The translations under genes and the position numbers were made by a program. 52,096 nucleotides of DNA from Klebsormidium nitens. Taxonomy: Eukaryota; Streptophyta; Klebsormidiophyceae; Klebsormidiales; Klebsormidiaceae. The stretch spans positions 14,809-66,904 of the forward strand of contig DF237466.1 of NCBI GenBank assembly GCA_000708835.1, in the 5' to 3' direction. Below the pieces are notes generated by a model. The model had not been told where the DNA came from, did not search any database, and was given only the letters and a program-made list of their open reading frames with translations. Within the stretch, counting starts at the first letter, position 1, and the number at the start of each line of letters is the position of its first letter. Positions 43,349 to 52,096 of the stretch are shown piece after piece.

Positions 43349-46300
43349 ATGTCCCTCGTACAGATACCGCACTGTGGCAAGCTGTATGCTGGCACCAGCT
43401 TGCCGACTGACACCACAGCTTGTCGGACCCATACAAGCTGCACATATCAGTTGTCTACTGGCATCGTCTTGAGGCCTCCACATTCAATATGTAGGATAAG
43501 GGTCCAAAATATCATCTTGGAAAGAAATTCTAGCTTTTTTTTCCTACAGAACGGTCGGGCCCTAGTAAATTGGAAACGCAATAGAGTCGCTAATGCAATT
43601 GGCGGCAGACGAAACAGCTGGGGAAGGGGGGTAGTGGCACTAAAGGCGAAGATCACTGCAGCATTCAAAGGAGCAGATCACTGGAGAAAGGAAAGTCACA
43701 ACGAGCCGCCAAACGGAAGAGCAGATCTCCAATGTGGAGCACTAGAAAATGAAAAAGACTCAGGAAGTAACTCAGGAAGTGACAACGAGAAGCCTCTCTC
43801 TGTGCTGTTTGCGGCAGGAGGCACCGGAGGGCATGTGGTAGGACCGTCTCATTTACCCTACTTTCAGTACATGCTGTTGCTTCCTTATTCTGTGGTTCAT
43901 GTGACGGCGTGCTAGAATGGAACAAGTGATCATCTCTGCTCGGTCTTGCTTGATGCTATCAGGTCGTTGCACTTGTTCGCTTGTGATGGAAGCTGCTGAA
44001 GAACAGAGTCCAAGTTTGTGTCTAGATGAGAAAGAGATTCCTTCAAATGGGGCCAAGTTTCCTGTCCTAAAGGCTCAAGCCATGTTCAGAAACTGTATCT
44101 TGACACACAAAAGCCGACAACTGGATGGCACACAGTCAGTGCATCAGTGGCCTCGCAGGTCCCAGGTTGAATGGTGTAACGAGAACAGGTCTTTTACTAG
44201 CTCTGTTTCAATTGTAGAATCACGTTCGCTGCTTTCAGTGACCAATTACGATGTTATTTGATGGTTCTTTCGAAGATCTTTCACAATCAGAGGAACTTCG
44301 TTGGAAAGTATCCACCTTTTTAACCACCACCAACGAGTTAGCGGAAGCAGACCACTTACTTCCCCACTTTTGGCTGCAGTATCCCGCAATTGCAATTGCG
44401 GATGCGATCCGCCAAGCTGCCCCCAATGCGGAGATCCACTTTGCGGGGACCAGCGAGCGGATGGAGGCAAAAGCAGTGCCTGCAGCCGGATACAAATTGC
44501 ATGTCATACCCGCCGTCAGCGTGCGGCGGCCGATATGGTCCCCAGCAAACACTCTGCTTCCCTTCAGGTAAGGCTGAGAGAGCCTGTGCCATCTGTTGGT
44601 TGTCAAATTTGTGATTCTGCTTTGGTCAATCTGTTTAAAAATCATTCCTCAGAATACAGAATTCTGACTGGCGGAGTCGTTAGAGAGTCGTCGGGGTATC
44701 GTGTGTGGAACTGCCTCCCGTTAACGGCCATGTACGACTCTGCACCGTGGAGACGTGGTTATGGAAGGACTTCGCTGAGAAGGGGGCTGCCCAATAAGAG
44801 CGTTGGGGTCGAGGAATCCTCTAAGGGATGGAGAGTCCTGAATACTGAAGCTAGTGTTGTGGTTTCTCAACTCTGACCCCCAGCTCTTTATGAATGACAC
44901 TGACGTGAAGAGGTCACACCTTCATCAAGGAACATTGGCCGGATTCGTCAGCACGAGGACTCAGAACCTTACGACCAGAATCTTGGTTCAGTGTGCGAGA
45001 CTGTTCATCGCAAAAGGGACACTCAGTGCGGGGTAGCTAGTTTTTAATGGGAAGGCTGGGCAAAGCAAGATTGATTTTTCCTCACCATCTTGACGCGATG
45101 ATATTCAACCTGCCTTTCTTGCAGGTTACCAGCAGCCCTCTGGCAGTGCTACCGCCTGGTCAAGCGGGTAGCGCCAGACGTGGTCGTAGGCACTGGTAAG
45201 CCGTGGATCTCGCAAATCTCTCCGATTTCCATTGCGCTTGGCAATATGCACTTGCTTGAGTTACTTTTCCAAAGACAAGCTTTGTCATTCTTTCCTTGGA
45301 CAAATCATACAACGTTCAGTTGTTACATATTGGGTGCTGGGGATTATCGATTTCTGATGCGGCGTCGAGTAGTCGGCAATGTCTTTCTTCAAAGGAATTC
45401 AAGTCCAGAAAGCTGCTTTGATTCCTCTTCAGCAAATCGCTTGGCCGTCACACGGCGGTAGCGAAGAGCCAAACAGAATACCCTCTTAGAACCCTGCTTA
45501 TTATCAGTCCACCAGATCTAAACAGAAACACAATCTAAGTCCATGCATACAGGTATTATGCTTGTGGCATGGCAGTCCGGATCGACGAAACTGCGCTGCC
45601 TTTTATTCTCCAAAGCGTCTGTCGGATCCATGCTCAGGAACAGACAGTAATCCAACCTGCCAAAACCCAAAGAAGCCCGCTCTTTTTGTCACTTGCACAT
45701 CTTCATAAATACCTCAGACACCGAAGCACCGTTTCTCAATATCGAAGTACTGTTGCGCCAGGTGGCTACGTGTCCCTGCCCACGTGTCTGGCAGCCGCCC
45801 TTCAGCGGAGGGCGGTCGTCATTCAGGAGCAGAACGCGTATGCAGGCCTCGCAAACCGCCTCCTCGGCCTCTTTGCGACGGCCATCTTCCTGGCGTTCGA
45901 TGCCGCCAGGAAATACTTCCCCAAAGACAAGTGAGCACACACAGAAAACGCCTTTTTTTCTACTTTGCACCTTCTCACTCAAGTAGTTCGTGCACGGACT
46001 TCTCGACTTTATCATCTACCCTGTGTAACGCCTGTCAGACTCTTCTTCATTTTGCGCTGAGTGCCTGTGAGAGCCCCTGGATCAGCTTGGCTGACGGTTT
46101 CATCATGCTTCTCCAACGATCTTACAAAGAGGCACGAAAGCCCGTGGAATCTGGATGTCTCTGCTTTGCTGGCAGGTGCGTAGTCGGTGGAAACCCGACG
46201 AGGGCGTCACTGCACACTACACACGTGTCTCGGGCGGAGTCCCGCCGCTGGTTCTTCCCACAACTAGACGAGCGAGAAGCAGAAGAGGCCCAGGTCGTTC

Positions 46301-48756
46301 TCATCCTCGGAGGTGCGCCTCTTTGGAGCCACTCATTGTCGCATTCAGAGCCATAATCGGGTTGAAAAACCCTGAATGGAGCTGATTAAAAAGACGCATT
46401 GGAAGGGAAGTTTTGTAAAGAAGCTCTTCAGCGGGTGGGGATGGGGAGTGAAAGAGCATGACTTGTGAGAGCAAAACTTGACACATTGAAAACAGGCACA
46501 GAAGTCTCGGTTCCTCGTCGACGACCTATTCAGACGGAACGACCGACAAAAGCATGTTTTGGTCATTACTAAGCTTCTCTGCCATCAGTAAGATCTTCAA
46601 AAAATTGCCTGCGGGATCTTGGATTATACAATACGCGTTGGTATTATCTCTTGATTTTAAAACGATCACAGCGAACAACTTCATCAGTACCTAACCAAGC
46701 TGAAGACACAAGCAAGATTTGCCGATAATTCTGCACGTTCGTTCGCTTCCAACCTGGTACCGCCGTGCTTGCAGTCACCCGTCATTTAAGGTCGTCGTGA
46801 ACATCCTGCGAACCTCGTATCCCGGCCCCGAGGTTCGGTTGTGCTCAAAGGCGAAGTTTGGAAGGGCCAAACGGCCCCTCCTTCAAAGAAACGAGATCGG
46901 GACGTTGACCGGTTCTTTACTGATCAATTAAGTTGTGCCGGTTTGAATGGAACTTCGGGCAGGGTTGTCGCACGGCCACTCTTTCCCCGAAACACGAGTT
47001 AACCGCTTCTTACTGATCGGTTGGGTTGTGCCGGTTTGAAGAACTTAGGATTGTCGCATCCCCAGTACTCCATGTTCAAGTCTGAATTCTGTGCACATAT
47101 TTGCAGGCTCGCTCGGAGCAGCGGCTCTGAACGCAGCACTCGAGCGCGGCGCGGCCGCCGGCATCCTGGCCCCCTCGCCCTCGCGCCGTATCATCTGGCA
47201 GTGCGGACCTCGGTACCACGAAAAGCTGGCGCAGACGGTGGAAGAGCAGCAGGACCTCCTGCTTTTGCCGTAAGTTCTTCAGATTGGCTGTAACTCTCTG
47301 AGACTGGCTGCAGGGACGTAAGTGCAAGAGGATTTGGTTTTGGTTTTGCAGTGCACAAGTTGAGTTTCCATGGGGGCTTCTCGTGGGCGGTCAAATGATG
47401 GAGGTGGCCAGCAGTCTACACCATCTGCCCGTTGACCTTATATGTTGTGGCCGCCGTGTTTCACGGCGTGAGCGTATCGCACCGGATGTACTATATGTAT
47501 CTCAAGATTCAATGCATAGAGCAGGTTGCACCTACTGCAGCAGTTTCTGATAGCCCGGTACCCGACACTCGCTGTGTCCTACCTTCGTACACATGTCGTT
47601 AATGCAGAGTCTATTCAAGGGGCCGCTGGGCAGCTTCTTTCTGTGCTCATTTCATAACTCAAGCCGTCGAATCACCCAGTCATGACGTCATCCAACGGCT
47701 CGACCGATCCTCATCCGGCGCAACCGCCGGTGTTATGCGGCCGGGTGCAAGGAGACTCTCCTCGAGCCGGTCCGAGACCTCTTCGCATTCGCTCTCCGTC
47801 AATGTTGAAGTAAGATACGCAAGCACCGTGTGGACGCTATGACAGAATCTAGTCACATCGAGCTGACATTTTCTCCCGCCCTCCAGCTTCGTCAATCGCA
47901 TGGATCTGGCGTACCGTGCGGCGGACCTGGTCGTCGGGCGAGCGGGCGCAATCACGTGCAGCGAGCTCCTCGTTACCGGGACTCCGTCGCTGCTGGTGAG
48001 TCTCGCTTTTCTTATGCACGCCTCCTCTTCGAGGATTCTCGCGCGCAGTGAGTTTGTCAGTGTGCTAATCCAGACGTTCAATCTGAAGAACCTTGTCACA
48101 GATTGCCCGGTTATTGAGGCGCTTCCTGTGCTCAGATCCGCGGTCGAGCTTGTCTGAAGAGCAAGGACGCTCCGCTGAGGTACTGGCAGCTCTTCATTCT
48201 AGCGGTTTGTTTCAAGAGTGTGAGTGAAACGTATGAGCACTCGCAATTTGCTTGCTTTGCTAGTGGCGCGCGTCCTCGAGTCGCACTTTCTTCGGTGATG
48301 TTCCCTTCTTCGTTCAGATACAAATACGCCGCTCAAAACGAAGAGTATAACATTCTTCTGATGCGAGTTGATAGTGAAGAGTACGTGTTGGCCGTGAGCA
48401 CCCTTATTTCAGTTGCGAACCTGTATCTCGTTACGCTCTTCGCCGACTCACGTGGGCGTCCTTGTCGTTCGTTCTTGCACGCGCAGGTCCCCTCTCCAAA
48501 CGTCGCCCAGGACCACCAAACAAAGAACGCGCTGGCGATGGAGTCATTCGGGGCGGCGCTGCTTATGGAGGAGAGACAGCTGTCGGCGGATTCGTTAATT
48601 GAAAATGTTGAACGTCTTTTAGGCGACCGGCAACGTTTAGACACCATGCGCAGCCGAGCGCTTGCAGCCGTCAAGCCAAACGCCGCCAGAGACATTGCGC
48701 TCGCCGTTATTAAAGTAGCTAGCTTCGCGAAAAGAAGCGGCCAGCGCTTGGTCTAG
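43349..48756 (+). CDS. murG: MurG: UDP-GlcNAc:lipid I N-acetylglucosaminyltransferase, plastid peptidoglycan pathway
   Basis: Eight exons: to 43837, then 44380-44567, 45125-45195, 45762-45930, 46176-46312, 47107-47269, 47887-47995 and 48487-48756 (TAG). All phases match. MurG landmarks run in order: VLFAAGGTGGHV|YPAIAIAD (split by intron 1), FAGTSERMEAKAVPAAGY, DVVVGTGGYVSLPT, VIQEQNAYAGLANRL, VVGGNPTRASL, VLILGGSLGAAALN, QCGPRYHEKL, AADLVVGRAGAITCSELL and VPSPNVAQDHQTKNALAM. MurG adds GlcNAc to lipid I on the membrane face to make lipid II. In streptophytes the homologues act in plastids, as relics of cyanobacterial peptidoglycan synthesis. The N-terminus is unresolved: ATG 43349 is in frame, but a strong pyrimidine tract and acceptor end at 43549, so an upstream transit-peptide exon is likely. 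A Ser/Glu/Asn linker precedes the catalytic domain. Confidence 0.9.
46904..47063 (+). repeat. Duplicated 65-70-bp stretch in MurG intron upstream of exon 6
   Basis: Copies at about 46904-46975 and 46998-47063 share ACTGATC, GTTGTGCCGGTTTGAA and (A/G)GGTTGTCGCA/GGATTGTCGCA blocks with about a 93-bp period. They end roughly 40 bp before the acceptor of the exon at 47107 and do not include it. This is a purely intronic local duplication. Confidence 0.7.
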
Positions 48757-51110
48757 GCATGGGGACGAGATAGAAGAGGCTGCCAGTTGCCAGAGGATTT
48801 GCGTGCCGGGTATTCAATCAGTCGGACTGCAGGATTCTTGACGGAGGATGTCGAGTTGCCTCAGGACACTAACGTTCATAACCGTGAGAGCGGGATTGTT
48901 GAGTACGCCTTTTATGCAAAAGCGACTCGACTAATGTGTCTGTGCTCAATCAAGTGCCACGGTAAGGACTCAATACGACTGGTAAAACTTGAGATTATTG
49001 AGCGACCTTTCTTGGTCACATCTGTTGAGCTAGAGCGCCAGTTATATGAACTGGTAGTCTCAAAAGCCCGGCCGATTGCATCAGCTCGCAACTTAAGCGA
49101 CATCGATGCCATGGCAATGCACATATGCATGATCTGTAGACTTAAGAGCGTTTGATCGATCAATCACACGCGCTACGATAAAAAACAATGAAAATGAGTC
49201 GGTGCCAGTTGTGGCAAAAGATCAATTAGTGCAATACACGGTTTTGTCTGATTTTACACGTATGTGTCAACAGGTGTGAATATGGCCAAGCATGCATGCT
49301 ACGTGACGACGATGATCGAAGGCCGCCGAGACCGGATTCACATATCAAAGAGTTTATAACCAAACTTATGATTTATCGAGCTAGAGCCTTTCGCTAGTTG
49401 TGTGGGGTGCCAGCAGCTTTGTCATGAGAGGCGGGGAGTTAGCCACTGAAACACGCTATCATTAGGTGCTTCGATCAGACGTGAGAAGAACGGCAGCAAC
49501 TGGCGGCATTTCTGACTGACTCAACGTCATTTTTAAATATTGTTTACAAAGCTACTTACGTTCTTACAACTGGTCGGAACAGTCAGAACGTTCTCATTCT
49601 GGACTGGATCCCGCGACTGGCAAGCATGTTTAACTATCCAAAAGTATGCCCATTCCTACTTTGTCTCAGGCAAATCGGGTCGACGCTGTAACTTCGAAGC
49701 ACCTCGCAACATGACTTTAACAGGACTAGCATCAAAGATGTATATCTTACACGCTGGCAAGCAAGTCTCCTGATCTACATAACATCCCTATGGTACAGGC
49801 GTCGGGCGCTCTCAAATCTGTACTTATGGAGGACGCAATCAGCATCATTCAGCCGAATCCGATGCCCCGGGGAGTCGCCGCATCAGAAACACAAAGGGGG
49901 GGAGGAATCATTGAATGGTTCGTACTGGCAGGCGACATGACGACTGCTCACGTCTAAATGAAGTCTGCCTCGTAGTTGATTGGTCGTAGCCAGTCCTTGA
50001 TATCCTCGAGACAATATCCGGCAGATTGGAAAAGAGCGACGGATCGTCCACAAAGTCAGGCCACGCCATCGTAGTCGTCGTCCAGAACGGTATTGGGCAT
50101 GGGATTCGTAGCTCACAGGAGGATTGGCTTTCTCCCCACCCTTCTCCCCCCCCCTCTCTCCCCCTCGGGGGGGGAGACTAGATTCTTCTCCGGTGCGGGA
50201 GAATGTCTCCCCCTATATCGAGCAGGGGGAGAACATCTCCCCCTATATTGAGCCAGGGGGGAGAACATCTCCCCCAGACGTCTCCCCCTGGGGGGTTCGT
50301 ACGGGACTTAGTGGGCTATATAGATTAGCAAATGCATTTGGACGAGAAATTATAGAGCATATGAAGCATAATACTTCGGATCCTTCAAAATCCATGCAAA
50401 GAACATCGTTCCGGACCTGGCATGCTTCCGAGGCAAACGTCGAGAAATAATATGGACAAGCACGTGATTCCGTGTCATGGTGCACAAAGTCTATGCATAT
50501 CTGCAACTATGCCCGACTTTTTAGACTGCCTTTGGACACCGCCGCTACGGTCGCCGCAATCCTTTCTATCGTTTAGAAGCATTTCCAAAGTTCTTCCAGG
50601 TTAAAAGTCGCTGGCAAATGTACAAGGCGCCACGATGTACAAGATTGAACGTCCCGCCGTATATTTAGGTACCTGGCCGAGAAAGAGACAAATTTAGGCT
50701 TAGCAGAGCGTCCCAAGAGAGAGAAATTTCGGCGCTCGTATTCTTTTTAAAACCAAGGCGCTCCTTTGAAAGTCAGGTTCATCGAAATGCTCATAACCAG
50801 GCCCCCCGCCGTCGGCAGAAAATATCATAGATAGACAGAGAATGTCGGTGCTGTTGCACGACTTGACGGTTTGATCGGTGAAACCGAATCGCCGGGAGGA
50901 AAACGGTTAATCACTGGGTTGCCATGGGTTGCCGTTCTTTTAGCGACTTCCGAGAAAGAAGCGCCACTGCGCTCGATGACGATGGAGAGCTTCTCGACTT
51001 GGTGCATCTCCTAGCTGGACAACCTTTAGAACAGGGAAAGACTTCGGCGACAATAATACAGCCTTACCCTGATGATAGCTGCTCCCCCGCTCTATCGTTC
51101 TTCCTCCGCT
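48757..51110. other. Convergent intergenic spacer
   Basis: Region between the 3' ends of MurG (+) and the partial minus-strand gene. ORFs such as 48787-49155 directly follow the MurG stop and look like 3' UTR. The only clear structure is the C/G-block repeat at 50130-50295. Confidence 0.5.
50130..50295. repeat. Array of TCTCCCCC / GGGGGAGA inverted blocks
   Basis: A run of short units such as TCTCCCCCTATAT(C/T)GAGC followed by AGGGGGAGAACA alternates C-rich and G-rich blocks. Every neighbouring pair can fold into a stem, and the whole forms a dense set of overlapping palindromes. The units CAGGGGGAGAACATCTCCCC and AGGGGGGAGAACATCTCCCC are near-exact repeats. The C or G runs of 5-9 bases may also support quadruplex or i-motif structure. 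Confidence 0.8.
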
Positions 51111-52096
51111 CTAACGTTCTTCCTGCAGCCAGCAGACCACGTGCGACGCCAGATTCTTCCCACGGAAGAAGCGGAAAAGGCGGTCGTAGCTGATGATCGT
51201 GCAGCCCTCCAGGTGCTGCAAGGTTCGACAGAAACATCAGTGGCAGTCAAAAAGGATTCCGGTGCAAACCTGCAGCGAATGGGAAACCGTGGCTTGTGGC
51301 TGTCGCATCTTCGCCGTCTGAAGTAGATTCAACCGCCCAACTCTTCCGTGTTGTCTGTAGAAAAGTCGTTAGTAGCAATGCATGTGTATCCTCACACCGC
51401 ACGAACTAAGTTTTCGTTCCGACGTGGGTGTTTAAAGGACTCGAAACAGACCAAGGAGAATTTTTCATAGAGATTGAGCTGGTGCTCAGGATCTGTTGTT
51501 TCACAAGCTGTCGCTTTCGCCCGTCTCAAATGCGCCGATGCATGAGCTCGTCGGGCGTACGAAGGACACAGGCATATCAATGTTCCAGATCAATGTTCCA
51601 GATTAATGTTCCAGCTGACGGGTTGGGAATGTAAGGTCACAAAGAGAATTATTAAAAGACCGTGGAGGCGTTTGCTTGCCTTGAGTAGGTAGTCGAGGAG
51701 CCCCGTGTCTCTGATAATGGCATCGTGGGCAAGGTCGCGCAACCTACTGCGCTCCACCCGTACGCCAGGTCCCACCCACTCCATCATAAAATCAGCAATC
51801 TGCTGCTGCGCCTCTTGAAACCTGGGAGAAGAGGGACAGCGTCAACAACATGTTGACGCTTAACTTCACGGTTTGGAGCAGCCTCAGAAAATCTAACCTG
51901 GTTGGTAGGTTTCACAGGTTCTCTGTCAAAGAATGACTCACCGCTTCTCCGCCAGGATTGCGAAAGATCTATAGCGACGACCGACGGCAAGCATCATACG
52001 ATCTTGCAGATGACTGGCACGCGAGTTTGAGTGGCCAATCAAAACGAGAGACTGAAATCTAAAGAGGTTGCTTCGGCTACTGCCCGTTGCTACGTC
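51111..52096 (-). CDS. Partial gene with MS1/PTC1/AM1-like 'DTGLLDYLLK' motif (5' partial)
   Basis: Three exon segments are seen: 52096-51942 (open to the window edge), 51821-51680 and 51215-51111 (TAG), in phases 2 and 0. The product ends with RYRSFAILAEKR, FQEAQQQIADFMMEWVG, RSRLRDLAHDAIIRDTGLLDYLLK (split here as RSRLRDLAHDAII and RDTGLLDYLLK), then HLEGCTIISYDRLFRFFRGK and a final HVVCWLQEER. The LRDxAxxxIxDTGLLDxxLK pattern is, from memory, shared by plant MS1/MMD1/PTC1 PHD-finger regulators and AMEIOTIC1/DYAD meiotic proteins. The PHD finger or other defining domain is not in view. The middle exon has an AAG|GCAAGC donor, so this would be a GC-AG intron. Function in reproduction or meiosis is only a family inference. 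Confidence 0.5.

Noticed and set aside
48787-49155. 122-codon ORF after the MurG stop
   Set aside because: Directly downstream of MurG, AT-rich, no motif; best read as 3' UTR or spacer.
1-52096. Autonomous transposons, retroelements, viral genes or CRISPR arrays
   Set aside because: No reverse transcriptase, integrase, transposase, capsid or Cas motif was seen in any frame. The short repeats do not have CRISPR spacing.

Overview
The window looks like nuclear DNA of a photosynthetic streptophyte, most likely a charophyte-grade green alga such as Klebsormidium or a close relative. The organism is inferred. Genes are split by many short introns (GT-AG, with two apparent GC-AG cases). Exons are GC-rich and set in more AT-rich introns and spacers. 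The gene set combines plant-type light-harvesting chlorophyll-binding proteins, a root-cap/LEA-like extracellular protein, a plastid-type MurG of cyanobacterial kind, a plant exostosin-like glycosyltransferase, and a fragment with the plant 'DTGLLDYLLK' motif. All exon coordinates below come from reading frames, splice consensus and phase matching by eye. No transcript or database evidence was available.

Layout. 2-1829 (+): 3' part of a Pro/Thr-rich root-cap-domain protein. 3714-6645 (-) and 8343-12488 (+): a head-to-head pair of LHC proteins sharing three intron positions. 14511-16401 (-): a Tyr/Pro/Gln-rich low-complexity protein. 16952-25555 (-): a large kelch protein with one blade per exon and a 588-residue disordered region. 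26587-30810 (+): a complete 2-oxoglutarate/Fe(II) dioxygenase. 31577-33498 (-): an EF-hand protein resembling sarcoplasmic calcium-binding proteins. 36851-42268 (-): a type II membrane exostosin-like glycosyltransferase. 43349-48756 (+): MurG. 51111-52096 (-): the 3' part of a gene with an MS1/PTC1/AM1-like motif. The longer spacers hold diverged dispersed repeats but no recognisable transposase, RNA gene or CRISPR array.

The genes do not form one pathway. The LHC pair serves thylakoid antennae, MurG the plastid envelope/peptidoglycan route, the exostosin-like enzyme Golgi glycan synthesis, and the root-cap protein the wall or surface.

The most unusual feature is structural. In three genes, four separate exon edges have been tandemly duplicated together with their splice site: the 5' edge of the last LHC2 exon (2 copies, 127-bp period), the 5' edge of the large kelch exon (5 copies, about 180-bp period), the 5' edge of the last resolved kelch exon (2 copies), and the 3' edge of an exostosin exon (3 copies). 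Each leaves an array of ready-made alternative acceptors or donors. This may be a local, recurrent route to alternative splicing or exon birth.
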